Assembly (NCBI RefSeq): GCF_004363005.1
Contig: NZ_SNYH01000003.1
Location: forward strand, 186,001-250,000
Source of the DNA: Tenacibaculum caenipelagi
GTDB lineage: Bacteria > Bacteroidota > Bacteroidia > Flavobacteriales > Flavobacteriaceae
DNA: 64,000 nucleotides
Direction of reading: 5' to 3'
The stretch's first letter is position 1; the number at the start of each line of letters is the position of its first letter. The notes below the pieces were generated by a model that was given only the letters and a program-made list of their open reading frames with translations, did no database searches and had not been told where the DNA came from. A program made the translations under genes and the position numbers. Below are positions 54,458 to 63,393 of this stretch, one piece after another.

Positions 54458-55387
54458 ATGGATAACGGAATTTATGCAAAGTTCACCACTCCAAAGGGTG
54501 ATATTTTAGTAAACTTAGAATATGAAAAAACTCCTGGAACTGTAGGTAACTTTGTTGCTTTGGCAGAAGGAAATTTAGAAAACTCAGCAAAACCACAAGG
54601 AACTCCTTATTATAACGGATTAAAGTTTCACCGTGTAATTGCTGATTTTATGATTCAAGGTGGCTGCCCTCAAGGAACGGGAACAGGAAATCCTGGTTAT
54701 AAATTTGATGATGAAATTCACCCTGAATTAAAGCACGACGCTCCAGGAAAATTATCAATGGCAAATGCAGGACCTGGAACTAACGGTTCTCAATTTTTCA
54801 TTACACATGTTGCTACTCCTTGGTTAGACGGTAAGCATACAGTTTTTGGGAGTGTTGTTGAAGGACAAAATGTTGTTGATGCTGTTGAGCAAGACGATAT
54901 AATGAATGTAGAAATCATTCGTTTAGGTGAAGCTGCAGAAGCTTTTAATGCTGTAGAAGCATTCAGAACTTTTGAAGGAGCTCGTGAAAAACGTGAAGCA
55001 GAAGCTAAAGCACGTCAAAAAGAATTATTAGATCAAGTAGCTGCTGGATACGATGAGACTCCAAGTGGATTACGTTATAAAATCTTACAAAATGGAGACG
55101 GAAAACAAGCTATTAAAGGAGCAATGGTTTCTGTACACTACAAAGGTCAATTATTAGATGGTACTGTTTTTGACTCTTCTTACAAACGCAAGCAACCTAT
55201 CGATTTCGCTATCGGTGTTGGGCAAGTAATTGCTGGTTGGGATGAAGGTATTCAATTATTGAAAGTGGGAGACAAAGCTCGTTTAGTGATTCCTTCTAAC
55301 TTGGCTTACGGAGAAAGAGGTGCTGGCGGTGTAATTCCTCCTGATGCTACCTTAATTTTTGATGTAGAATTAGTGAGTGTAAAATAA
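54458..55387 (+). CDS. Dual-domain peptidyl-prolyl isomerase (cyclophilin + FKBP)
   Basis: The likely start is ATG 54458 ([20 protein letters not shown], 309 residues); ATG 54431 adds nine residues. Residues 1-160 are a cyclophilin: [20 protein letters not shown] (the FHR catalytic arginine), [40 protein letters not shown]. Residues about 215-309 are an [44 protein letters not shown] and [20 protein letters not shown]. Such cyclophilin-FKBP fusions (CFBP) are known from Bacteroidetes. There is no signal peptide, so it should be cytosolic. Confidence 0.93.
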   Translation: MDNGIYAKFTTPKGDILVNLEYEKTPGTVGNFVALAEGNLENSAKPQGTPYYNGLKFHRVIADFMIQGGCPQGTGTGNPGYKFDDEIHPELKHDAPGKLSMANAGPGTNGSQFFITHVATPWLDGKHTVFGSVVEGQNVVDAVEQDDIMNVEIIRLGEAAEAFNAVEAFRTFEGAREKREAEAKARQKELLDQVAAGYDETPSGLRYKILQNGDGKQAIKGAMVSVHYKGQLLDGTVFDSSYKRKQPIDFAIGVGQVIAGWDEGIQLLKVGDKARLVIPSNLAYGERGAGGVIPPDATLIFDVELVSVK

Positions 55388-55410
55388 TTAAGTTTTACCA
55401 CATATTATAT

Positions 55411-55443
55411 AAAGGCTTTCGATAAATCGAAAGCCTTTTTTTA
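55411..55443 (+). terminator. Terminator of the dual isomerase gene
   Basis: AAAGGCTTTCGA, loop TAAA, TCGAAAGCCTTT (perfect 12-bp stem) followed by a T run. Confidence 0.9.
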
Positions 55444-55578
55444 TTACAATAACAGTAATTAATATTAAATTAAAATTCATAACGTTAGACACAACATTCT
55501 TTAACAGACTTATGATATTAAGCTAACTACTAAGAACAACATTTATTTCATTTTTACGGTATCAAACAAACCATAACA

Positions 55579-56238
55579 ATGAAAACAACTTTACTATTAT
55601 TTTTTCTCTTTTTAGCTCAAATTAATTACGGACAAAACGTGTGTACTAGTCCTGAAGAAAACACTATAGATTTAAATGTAATTAGTTTAAAAAAATGTGA
55701 TGCAACAGCTGAAAAAACACAACCCCGAAAAAGAATTTCAACCACATTAACTGCTAGAAATAGAATTAAAAAAGTAAGGAAAACACCTCAAAAAAACCAA
55801 TCTTATCTAAGTGCCAATTCTAGTCTTTCTATTATTACAGATAATAACTTAACTATCGAAAATATATTAAAATCTCAAACCAAGGAGATCTTATTTTCTG
55901 TTGTAGAAATGGCTCCCTTATTTCCTAATTGTAAAAATATTTCAAATGAACAGGCTAAAAAGTGCTTTAAGGATAACATGCAACAACATTTTACTAAAAA
56001 CTTTTATCCTGAAGTGTTTTCAGAAGAAGGTATACAAGGTCGAATTTTAATTCAATTTACGATTGATGTCTATGGAAAACCAAAAAAAATTCAGGTAATT
56101 AGTTCTAAAACTAGTGATGTTATTACAAATGAAATTCACCGAATAATTAATAAACTTCCTCTTTTAAGCTCTGGTAAAGAAAAAGGAATACCTGTAGATG
56201 TTACTTATTCATTCCCTATAAGCTTAACGTTAAATTAA
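55579..56238 (+). CDS. TonB-C domain periplasmic protein, paralogue 1
   Basis: The 219-residue precursor has a signal peptide (TLLLFFLFLAQINYGQ) and an N-terminal motif with two cysteines (VCTSPEENTIDLNVISLKKC), a basic linker (RKRISTTLTARNRIKKVRK), and a C-terminal TonB_C domain (IQGRILIQFTIDVYGKPKKI, with a preceding LFPNCKNISNEQAKKC cysteine pair). It lacks the membrane anchor and proline linker of classical TonB. Two more members follow in tandem. It may be a TonB-like adaptor; the exact role is unknown. Confidence 0.8.
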   Translation: MKTTLLLFFLFLAQINYGQNVCTSPEENTIDLNVISLKKCDATAEKTQPRKRISTTLTARNRIKKVRKTPQKNQSYLSANSSLSIITDNNLTIENILKSQTKEILFSVVEMAPLFPNCKNISNEQAKKCFKDNMQQHFTKNFYPEVFSEEGIQGRILIQFTIDVYGKPKKIQVISSKTSDVITNEIHRIINKLPLLSSGKEKGIPVDVTYSFPISLTLN

Positions 56239-56309
56239 TATCAGATACATTTTAAAAAATACAGATATTTTTATTTTCGCACCTCCTAAATCCCTTTAAA
56301 TAAAATAAC

Positions 56310-56987
56310 ATGAGAACTCTCATTTTCATAATTACTGCTTTTTTTACAATATCAATCTCTTTTTCACAACAAAAATGTGAAAGTCCTAATGAAAACATTC
56401 AAGATATTAACAGTATTAGTATCACCAAATGTTCCATTAACGATGTAAAAGAATCTCTTGAAAGTGAAGAAGTTAAAGAAATTTCAGTACGAAAAAAAAG
56501 ACACAGAAAGCTTAGAAAAGTTAGTGCAATTTCGGCAACATCTAATCAGATAGATCAGATAGATAATGAAAAGGAATTAGTTGAAGAATTAAGTGTTAAA
56601 AATGATATTTTAATGTCATTAAACAAGGTTCCTTTCCATTTAGTAGAACAAATTCCTTTATTTGAAGAATGTAAAAAAACTCCTATACTTAAACAATCGA
56701 AATGCTTTGAACAACAAATGACGAAACATATCGTTAAGAACTTTGATTATCCTAAAAAAGCAATACAGAAAGGTATAGAAGGTAAAGTTTTAGTTCAATT
56801 CACTATTGATAAAGAAGGAAATATAATTGATATAAAGAAAAAAGGACCTCAAAACGGAGGACTTTTAGAAACTGAAGCTCATAGACTTATCTCTTCTCTT
56901 CCTAAATTTATACCTGGTACTCATAAAGGTAATTTAGTAAATGTAAAATATGCATTACCAATCATATTTAAAGCTCCGAAAAGATAA
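56310..56987 (+). CDS. TonB-C domain periplasmic protein, paralogue 2
   Basis: The 225-residue precursor (TLIFIITAFFTISISFSQ signal) repeats the plan of paralogue 1: CESPNENIQDINSISITKC, a basic linker (VRKKRHRKLRKVSA), VEQIPLFEECKKTPILKQSK with its cysteine pair, and IEGKVLVQFTIDKEGNIIDI with FIPGTHKGNLVNVKYALP in the TonB_C domain. The pattern C-x2-P-x-E-x-I-x-D-x-N-x-I is conserved in all three copies and seems to be specific to this group. Confidence 0.82.
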   Translation: MRTLIFIITAFFTISISFSQQKCESPNENIQDINSISITKCSINDVKESLESEEVKEISVRKKRHRKLRKVSAISATSNQIDQIDNEKELVEELSVKNDILMSLNKVPFHLVEQIPLFEECKKTPILKQSKCFEQQMTKHIVKNFDYPKKAIQKGIEGKVLVQFTIDKEGNIIDIKKKGPQNGGLLETEAHRLISSLPKFIPGTHKGNLVNVKYALPIIFKAPKR

Positions 56988-57055
56988 TTTTATTTTTATA
57001 AATTCTCTAAAATTTCAAATTAATAAACTTTAAAAGAACAGAAATTTAAAATAAA

Positions 57056-57086
57056 TTTGTTGCTCTATATATTTTTTTTATATTTA
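57056..57086 (+). promoter_or_regulatory. Promoter of the third TonB-C paralogue
   Basis: TTTG (57056-57059), exactly 19 bp, then TATATTTA (57079-57086), differing from TAnnTTTG only at the last base. The gene starts 64 bp further. Confidence 0.65.
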
Positions 57087-57150
57087 CGGCATTACTTAGC
57101 AAGTAATTAACAGCTTGTTAACTTTATAAAAACACTTAAATTAGAGCACA

Positions 57151-58278
57151 ATGATGAAAAATTTCCCCTCAGTAGTTGCAGCGATGCTACTTTCTTTAGC
57201 AGCTGTAGGACAGGAAGTATGTACCACTCCTGACGAGTCAATAGCAGATCCAAACAGTATCACTAAGTGTGCAATCCAAGATGTTGATGGCAGTGCCAAA
57301 AAACAATTATCAATTGAAGTATCTACAAGAAGACGTGTAGTTCGTAAAAATAAAGAAGCTGTTTCGGCTATTGGAGGTAATATCGATACTTCTCAAAAAG
57401 TGGCAGATATTAAGAAAAATTCTTTATTAGTTGGTAAACTTGAATTAGAAGATAATTCGGCTACTATTGAGAAAATTCCTTTCAATTTAGTAGAGGAAAT
57501 TCCATTATTTGAAAAGTGTAATAATGTTCCATTAATCAAGCAAGCTAAATGTTTTGAAAGTAACATGGCAAAACATATAATAAAAAACTTTAGATATCCT
57601 CAAGAAGCTATAGATGCTGGTGTTCAAGGGAGAGTTTTGGTTCAATTTACCATTAATGAGCAAGGAGATGTTGAAAGCATTTTAATGCGAGGTCCTAAGG
57701 GTGGAGAAGCTTTAGAAAAAGAAGCTAACAGAATTATTAAAGACTTACCAAAATTTATACCTGGTAAACATAATGGAAAAGCTGTTAAAGTAAAGTATGG
57801 TGTACCTATTACATTTAAAGCGCCTGGTGAAACAAACAATTCTACTAATAATACCGTTGCTAAACGCCCTAAAAAAGTTATAAGAAAGGCTCCAGTTGTT
57901 AAAGAAAAAGTTATCACTGATTTTGTTAAGTTTGCTGAAGTACATAGTATTCCACAATTTAAAACTTGTACTAAAGTTCCAGATATGCAAAAATTAACTT
58001 GTTTTAATGAAAGAATGGTAAGTCATATTCAAAGAAACTTTAACTATCCAGCTGCTGCAGCTGCTCAAAATATTGAAGGTAGAGTTTGGGTACGTTTTAT
58101 TATTGATAAAAATGGTAAGGTTACCAATATAAAAATGAAAGGTCCAGAGAATGGACAATTATTAGAGCTTGAAGCAAAGAAAATGGTATCTAATTTACCT
58201 ACCTTTGTTCCAGGAGAACATAATGGAAAAACAACTAACGTAGAGTATTATATTCCTGTTAACTTCAGGCTTCACTAA
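57151..58278 (+). CDS. TonB-C domain periplasmic protein, paralogue 3 with two TonB-C domains
   Basis: The 375-residue precursor has a signal (VVAAMLLSLAAVGQ) and the same cysteine motif (VCTTPDESIADPNSITKC). It has two TonB_C domains: the first about residues 105-225 (LVEEIPLFEKCNNVPLIKQA, VQGRVLVQFTINEQGDVESI, FIPGKHNGKAVKVKYGVP), the second about 255-375 (VHSIPQFKTCTKVPDMQKLT, IEGRVWVRFIIDKNGKVTNI, FVPGEHNGKTTNVEYYIP). A linker (RPKKVIRKAPVVKEKVITDF) joins them. It is the product of an internal duplication and has its own promoter and terminator. Confidence 0.85.
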   Translation: MMKNFPSVVAAMLLSLAAVGQEVCTTPDESIADPNSITKCAIQDVDGSAKKQLSIEVSTRRRVVRKNKEAVSAIGGNIDTSQKVADIKKNSLLVGKLELEDNSATIEKIPFNLVEEIPLFEKCNNVPLIKQAKCFESNMAKHIIKNFRYPQEAIDAGVQGRVLVQFTINEQGDVESILMRGPKGGEALEKEANRIIKDLPKFIPGKHNGKAVKVKYGVPITFKAPGETNNSTNNTVAKRPKKVIRKAPVVKEKVITDFVKFAEVHSIPQFKTCTKVPDMQKLTCFNERMVSHIQRNFNYPAAAAAQNIEGRVWVRFIIDKNGKVTNIKMKGPENGQLLELEAKKMVSNLPTFVPGEHNGKTTNVEYYIPVNFRLH

Positions 58279-58300
58279 GAATAAAAACAAAAGTGTTTTA

Positions 58301-58336
58301 AAAAGACTTCAATCCTTTGATTTGAAGTCTTTTTTA
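58301..58336 (+). terminator. Terminator after the third TonB-C paralogue
   Basis: AAAAGACTTCAA (58301-58312), loop, TTGAAGTCTTTT (58322-58333) with a T run, a perfect stem. Confidence 0.85.
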
Positions 58337-58418
58337 TACTCTTTATGTTATATAATACAAATAAAAAAGAGGAAGTTTAACCCCCCCCTCTCTAATTATA
58401 CTTTCTAAAACTGCTCTT

Positions 58419-59048
58419 TTATTTCTCTTCAGGAAATAAAATTTTCTTTAAAGCTTCTTTTTCTTTTCTAGCTTTCTCCTTTTGCTCTTGAATTTTCTTA
58501 TCTAATTCATTAAGCCTTTCGTTTGTTTTTCTTATTACTTCTTCTTTTTCTTTGGCTACTTCGTCAGTAATTTCTTTTTTCTCTTTAGCTTCTTTTATCC
58601 TTTCATTAGCCTTTTCTATTTTCTCTCTTCCTCTTCTTAAAACATCCTCGCTATCTTGTATACTTCTCTCCTGCTCTTCTATTTTTTCATGGACTTCATT
58701 CGATCTCATTTTACCAAACTCTCTACCACTCATTCCGCTTTTATCTCGACCATAAGCATTTCCTTTGCCTTTATATTCTTTCTTTTCTTTTTCTTCTTTA
58801 GCTTTGTCCTTACGCTTTTGATCTTTGGCTTCTTTTATTTTTTCATTCTTCTTCTCTTTCATCTCCTGTGCCTTTTCCTTTCCTTTATCTTTAGCGTCTT
58901 GCTCTACATCATCTTTAACTTTATGAGTCTTATCTTTTTGTTTGACTTCTACGCTTTTTTCTTTTCCCTTTTCTTGTGCCTCAACTTGCTGTACGCCAAT
59001 AAATGCTAAAAGCATAATAATTGACACTACGAATTTTATATTTTTCAT
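58419..59048 (-). CDS. Exported, highly charged coiled-coil protein
   Basis: The 209-residue precursor has a signal peptide (FVVSIIMLLAFIGVQQVEA). Nearly all the mature part is K and E (for example KGKEKAQEMKEKKNEKIKEA and EEQERSIQDSEDVLRRGREK), in two coiled-coil blocks around a glycine-rich centre (KGNAYGRDKSGMSGREFGKM). No family recognised. Composition bias makes similarity searches unreliable. The small lipoprotein gene at 59072 is 23 bases upstream on the same strand. Confidence 0.75.
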   Translation of the reverse strand: MKNIKFVVSIIMLLAFIGVQQVEAQEKGKEKSVEVKQKDKTHKVKDDVEQDAKDKGKEKAQEMKEKKNEKIKEAKDQKRKDKAKEEKEKKEYKGKGNAYGRDKSGMSGREFGKMRSNEVHEKIEEQERSIQDSEDVLRRGREKIEKANERIKEAKEKKEITDEVAKEKEEVIRKTNERLNELDKKIQEQKEKARKEKEALKKILFPEEK

Positions 59049-59071
59049 AATAAATGTGTTTTTATTTAGGT

Positions 59072-59275
59072 TTATATGCTATCTATTTTTTGTAACTCTT
59101 CTTCTAATTCTTTAGTTACTTCATCTAACTTTTCTATACCAGCCTTTACTTCACTTTCTATAGAATCGATTTTTTGAATGGCAGCTTCAATCTTTTTTTC
59201 TTCTTCTTTCTTTTTTTTGTCTGTACAAGACACCATAAAAAGAATTCCAAATGTTAAAATCAATAGTTTTTTCAT
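59072..59275 (-). CDS. Small coiled-coil lipoprotein
   Basis: A 67-residue precursor with a lipobox (LLILTFGILFMVSCTDKKKK). The mature part is a single K/E/I-rich coiled coil (KIEAAIQKIDSIESEVKAGI, EKLDEVTKELEEELQKIDSI). Size and form recall Lpp-like or spacer lipoproteins. It could tether the next gene's coiled-coil product; this is inference from position and composition. Confidence 0.7.
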   Translation of the reverse strand: MKKLLILTFGILFMVSCTDKKKKEEEKKIEAAIQKIDSIESEVKAGIEKLDEVTKELEEELQKIDSI

Positions 59276-59345
59276 AATTTAATTATTAGGGTTAATATTT
59301 ATTTAGACACTAAATTATACTAGCAGTCACTTTTTATATTTCATA

Positions 59346-59376
59346 AAAAAACCAGCAAGTATTTTGCTGGTTTTTA
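59346..59376 (-). terminator. Terminator after the OmpA-family gene
   Basis: AACCAGCAA and TTGCTGGTT form a stem with a five-base loop; T runs are on both sides. It follows the gene ending at 59392 on the minus strand. Confidence 0.8.
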
Positions 59377-59391
59377 ATTATTCTTTAAAAA

Positions 59392-60261
59392 TTATGGTGT
59401 TATTTTTTCTTCCTTAGCTAATAATCCGAAGAATTTATCTAGGTTAGGTAGTATCACAATTCTAGTTCTTCTATTTTTTGCTCTATTAGAAGCTGTATTG
59501 TTTTCTACTAACGGTACTGCACTACCTCTACCCGATGCAATTAACCTACTTGGATCAACTCCATATTTTTTCTCTAAAAGTCGAACAATTGATGTTGCTC
59601 TTTTTACACTCAAATCCCAGTTATCTTGTAAGATTCCAGAATTGTATGATCTTGAATCTGTATGCCCTTCAATCATTACATCCATACTTGGTTCAGAGTT
59701 GATAACATCAGCTAACTTTTTAATTAATTTGTGAGCATTACTCTTAACTCTGTAACTTGCTGTGTTGAATAACATTTTATCGGAAACTGAAATCATTACA
59801 ACAGTTTGATCAATATCAATGTTTACATCTTCATCATTTTCTAATTCTGATGTGTTAATTGATTTCTTAAGATTATAAGACACTGCAATGTTCATTGAAT
59901 CTTTTAATGTCTTCGCATTCGCTAACTCAGCAGGATCAACATTTTTAAGTGTCTCTCTCATTTTCTCTTTCATAGAGTTAGAAATAACAGCTGTATTACC
60001 AACCATATCTAACTTTACATTGTTTTCCTTTTGTAACGACTCGTTTACATTACTTAATGAATTAATCTTTTCGTTATAATCGTCAACTCTTTTTTCAATT
60101 TTAGCAAATTTAGCTTCTAATTGTTCTTTCTCTAACGTAGTCTTTTGTAAAGTTCCTCTTGTGTCATTGTACTTCTGTTCTAGTTCGACATACTTCTTTT
60201 TAGATACACAAGACGTCATTGTTAAAGCCAATAACGCCAGGGGGATAATTAGTTTTCTCAT
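59392..60261 (-). CDS. OmpA-family lipoprotein
   Basis: The 289-residue precursor has a lipobox (IIPLALLALTMTSCVSKKKY), a coiled coil (about residues 25-75, EKEQLEAKFAKIEKRVDDYN) and an OmpA C-terminal peptidoglycan-binding domain (about 160-285): MISVSDKMLFNTASYRVKSN, MIEGHTDSRSYNSGILQDNW, LSVKRATSIVRLLEKKYG and RNRRTRIVILPNLDKF with the conserved ASNRAKNRRTRI. It anchors the outer membrane to peptidoglycan. It follows the other OmpA-family gene but has its own terminator. Confidence 0.9.
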   Translation of the reverse strand: MRKLIIPLALLALTMTSCVSKKKYVELEQKYNDTRGTLQKTTLEKEQLEAKFAKIEKRVDDYNEKINSLSNVNESLQKENNVKLDMVGNTAVISNSMKEKMRETLKNVDPAELANAKTLKDSMNIAVSYNLKKSINTSELENDEDVNIDIDQTVVMISVSDKMLFNTASYRVKSNAHKLIKKLADVINSEPSMDVMIEGHTDSRSYNSGILQDNWDLSVKRATSIVRLLEKKYGVDPSRLIASGRGSAVPLVENNTASNRAKNRRTRIVILPNLDKFFGLLAKEEKITP

Positions 60262-60337
60262 AATTAATAATAATGATATAATAAGTTAATGTACCCTAAT
60301 AACTGATTTTTCTACATAATATTATACTTTAATCAAT

Positions 60338-60365
60338 AAAAAAGCTCCTTTTTTCAGGAGCTTTA
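60338..60365 (-). terminator. Terminator after the PD40/OmpA gene
   Basis: AAAGCTCCT and AGGAGCTTT form a stem around a T-rich loop; on the minus strand a T run follows. Confidence 0.8.
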
Positions 60366-60435
60366 GACATAATTACCTTGATTAAGGTAAACAATTATTT
60401 ATTTTTAGTTTTCTGTAGACTTTTTTAACTTCTTA

Positions 60436-62403
60436 TTATTGTTTCGCTTGTATTTCTCCTTTGCCTTTAATTATATAAAAATAAGAACGTCGATTTAATT
60501 GATATTCTTCTTCTGAACACTTTTTACCATCAACACAATTATTTAAAGGCTTATCTTCACCATAACCTATAGCACTTTCTATTCTATTAGCTGCAATTCC
60601 TCTCGATAAAATAAAATCCCTTGTAGATTTAGCTCTTTTATCTGATAATGTTCTATTATATTCTTTTGGTCCGCGACTATCAGTATGAGATTCAATTTTT
60701 ATTACTAATTCTGGATGATTGTTCATTACTGTTACAATATTTTCTAACTCATATTGTGCATCTTCTCTTATAACGGATTCGTCATAATCAAAATAAATTG
60801 GATTTATTACAATCTGATTTTCTATAATTAAAGGAGTTAGCTCTAAGTTTGTTGTTAGTTCAATATCTTTTTTACCTGTAGTTGATACAATATTTCTCCC
60901 TGGTTTATGATCTAATTTTGTAGCAATAGCTGTATACACTTCATTACAAGGCACATCATTAAAAATATAACGACCAAGCTTATCAGAAACAGTTTTGGCT
61001 ATTACTTCTTTTTCTTTACTTATCAATTTTACTGTAGCCCCTTCCACAGGAACATTAAGTTTATTATTTACAATGGTTCCTGTTATTATTTGTGTACAGA
61101 TTGATGTATCGGTATAAATATAAAAGCTGTATATATCATCATCTCCTTTTCCTTTGTCTCTATTAGACGAGAAAAAACCTCTTTTACCATTTTCACTAAT
61201 AAAAAATGAGAAATCATCTTTTTTACTATTAAAAGGGTTTCCTAAATTTTCTGGGGAAGAAAAAGTACCATCTTTTTCAATCTTTGATTGGAATATATCT
61301 AAAAGCCCGAAACCTAAATGTCCGTTAGATGAGAAGTACAATACATTATCACTTCCTACATAAGGAAAAACTTCTTTTTCTGAAGTATTAATTGTACTAC
61401 CTAAATTAATAGGAGTTCCGTATTCATTTTTACCTTTAATTTCAACTTTATAAATATCAGACTCTCCATAACCACCAGGCATATTAGACACAAAATACAA
61501 CGTTTTCTCATCTGGACTTAGTGCAGGGTGTCCTGTTACATATTCATCATTATTAAAAGGCAATTCTTCTATATTTCCCCATTTACCATTTATAAAACTT
61601 GCTTTGTAAATTTTTAGATTAGAGGTTCTTCTTTTACTTCTTCTTACTCTTTTAACATCAGAGTTGTTACTAGTAAAATACATAGTTCTCCCATCTCTTG
61701 TAAAAACTGGAGTTGATTCATGAAGCTCAGAAGTTATTGGTTCTTCAAACTTTTGACTATTTACTAATACCAATATTGTATCTTGTATACTTCCTTCTAA
61801 AGTTTGTATATCTTCTTCTGCCTTATAAATATTTAAAAATGGTTGATTATTCCATTTGTAAATCTTTTGCTTTCTTGAACCTGTTGGTGCAGATGACGTA
61901 AAATATGATTTTCCATTAAGTAAAAAACCTCCAAAGTCTGAATATGGCGTATTAATTGCTAAATTTCTAACACCAATTCTTTTACCATTAGAATTGTTTA
62001 ATAAATAATTTCCCTTTTTTAGTTCATTTTTTAAATTACTATTCTTGTTCTCTGTTAGTTTAAAAAATATTGAGTCTGATTTTTTATACTTTCCATTACT
62101 TCTTAAAACTTGAGCATATTTAAACAAGTATTTGTCTTCTAGTTCATTACTATAATTAGATATTAGCTTTTTTAACCAAATCTCTGCTTCTTCAGTCTCT
62201 GAATTGTTGTAATAAGATTCTGCTAGTCTACTCAATACATGCTTAGAACTATCTCCTTTAATTAAAACTAAATCTTTATATAATTTTGCCGACTGTATGT
62301 ATGAGAATTCTTCAAAATAACGATCTGCTACTTTTCTGCTTTGCCCAAAACTTGTTATTACCATCATTAATAATGATAGCAATAGTACTTTTTTAAAACT
62401 CAT
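60436..62403 (-). CDS. OmpA-family protein with PD40 propeller, type IX-secretion associated
   Basis: The 655-residue precursor has a signal (VLLLSLLMMVITSFGQ). Then come a TPR-like helical part (about 20-130), PD40 (WD40-like) repeats (about 215-425: TPVFTRDGRTMYFTSNNSDV, HPALSPDEKTLYFVSNMPGG, GSDNVLYFSSNGHLGFGLLD), a carboxypeptidase-regulatory-like domain (about 435-530, IVNNKLNVPVEGATVKLISK) and an OmpA domain (ESHTDSRGPKEYNRTLSDKR). This is the plan of proteins beside PorP/SprF genes. It is the likely periplasmic/outer-membrane partner of the PorP/SprF protein just upstream. Confidence 0.9.
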   Translation of the reverse strand: MSFKKVLLLSLLMMVITSFGQSRKVADRYFEEFSYIQSAKLYKDLVLIKGDSSKHVLSRLAESYYNNSETEEAEIWLKKLISNYSNELEDKYLFKYAQVLRSNGKYKKSDSIFFKLTENKNSNLKNELKKGNYLLNNSNGKRIGVRNLAINTPYSDFGGFLLNGKSYFTSSAPTGSRKQKIYKWNNQPFLNIYKAEEDIQTLEGSIQDTILVLVNSQKFEEPITSELHESTPVFTRDGRTMYFTSNNSDVKRVRRSKRRTSNLKIYKASFINGKWGNIEELPFNNDEYVTGHPALSPDEKTLYFVSNMPGGYGESDIYKVEIKGKNEYGTPINLGSTINTSEKEVFPYVGSDNVLYFSSNGHLGFGLLDIFQSKIEKDGTFSSPENLGNPFNSKKDDFSFFISENGKRGFFSSNRDKGKGDDDIYSFYIYTDTSICTQIITGTIVNNKLNVPVEGATVKLISKEKEVIAKTVSDKLGRYIFNDVPCNEVYTAIATKLDHKPGRNIVSTTGKKDIELTTNLELTPLIIENQIVINPIYFDYDESVIREDAQYELENIVTVMNNHPELVIKIESHTDSRGPKEYNRTLSDKRAKSTRDFILSRGIAANRIESAIGYGEDKPLNNCVDGKKCSEEEYQLNRRSYFYIIKGKGEIQAKQ

Positions 62404-62415
62404 GTAATTTTTCTT

Positions 62416-63345
62416 TTAAAAGAATCTTGGTGACCTATATCTTATATCTTGGTCTTTAAATATTTCATATCGTAACATAATTTCATGTGTACCTGAATTG
62501 GTTACGTTATAATTTGATGTTGTTAAATCATAAGAATATCCTATAAGTAAAGAATCACTTATTTGGAAACCTAAAAGGGCACTTACAGCATCATCCCACC
62601 TCCAAGCAGCTCCAACTCTAAACTTTTCATTGAATAATAAATTAGCTGAGACATCTAGAGACAAAGGAGCTCCAGAAACTGCTTTTAACAAAGCTGCTGG
62701 TTTAAATTTTATATCTTCAGTAAGATCAAAAACATAACCTGCTATTAAAAAGAAGTGCATTCTTTCTATAGCAACTTCTCCAGGAGTATTTGCATCATAA
62801 TGTTCCTTTCTTAATATATTGGGTACAGATAATCCTATATACCATTGTGGCTGATGATAATAAACACCTGCTCCTACAGTAGGCAAAAATCTATTATTAA
62901 TTGGTGTAAATGAAGAATCTCCAGGATCGTTCTGGGTTCCTTTTGTCCAATCAATATTCAATAACCTACCTCCTAAACGTAATCCAAAAGCTAAGTTACC
63001 TTCTTCACCAGTTGGAACACTATAAGAAACGTTGGCATCTAAATAAATTTCACTAGAAGGGCCTATTTGATCGTTCATTAAATTTACTCCTAAACCTAAA
63101 CCTGAATATCCTAAAAGAGTATCATACGATAAATTTTGTGTATTAGGAGCTCCTTCAAACCCTACCCATTGTGTTCTCCCTATTGCAGTAATAACTGTAT
63201 TTCCTCTTGACCCAGCATAAGCAGGGTTTACATTCATCGTATTATACATATACTGTGTGTATTGAGGATCTTGTTGTGCATAAGTATCTGTAATTACACA
63301 GATACTTATTACACATATTAAGATAAAACTTAAATATAATTTCAT
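62416..63345 (-). CDS. PorP/SprF family type IX secretion membrane protein
   Basis: The 309-residue precursor has a signal (YLSFILICVISICVITDTYA) and the PorP/SprF start QQDPQYTQYMYNTMNVNPAY followed by AGSRGNTVITAIGRTQWVGF. The rest is a beta barrel (GLGLGVNLMNDQIGPSSEIY, LAFGLRLGGRLLNIDWTKGT) and ends with IMLRYEIF. SprF of Flavobacterium johnsoniae is needed for secretion of the adhesin SprB. Here it lies directly downstream of a large adhesin with a type B sorting domain, the usual adhesin-SprF-OmpA order. Confidence 0.92.
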   Translation of the reverse strand: MKLYLSFILICVISICVITDTYAQQDPQYTQYMYNTMNVNPAYAGSRGNTVITAIGRTQWVGFEGAPNTQNLSYDTLLGYSGLGLGVNLMNDQIGPSSEIYLDANVSYSVPTGEEGNLAFGLRLGGRLLNIDWTKGTQNDPGDSSFTPINNRFLPTVGAGVYYHQPQWYIGLSVPNILRKEHYDANTPGEVAIERMHFFLIAGYVFDLTEDIKFKPAALLKAVSGAPLSLDVSANLLFNEKFRVGAAWRWDDAVSALLGFQISDSLLIGYSYDLTTSNYNVTNSGTHEIMLRYEIFKDQDIRYRSPRFF

Positions 63346-63393
63346 TTGATTATTTTTTTCTTCAACCTAATTTATTTCAATACAATTATTCTA

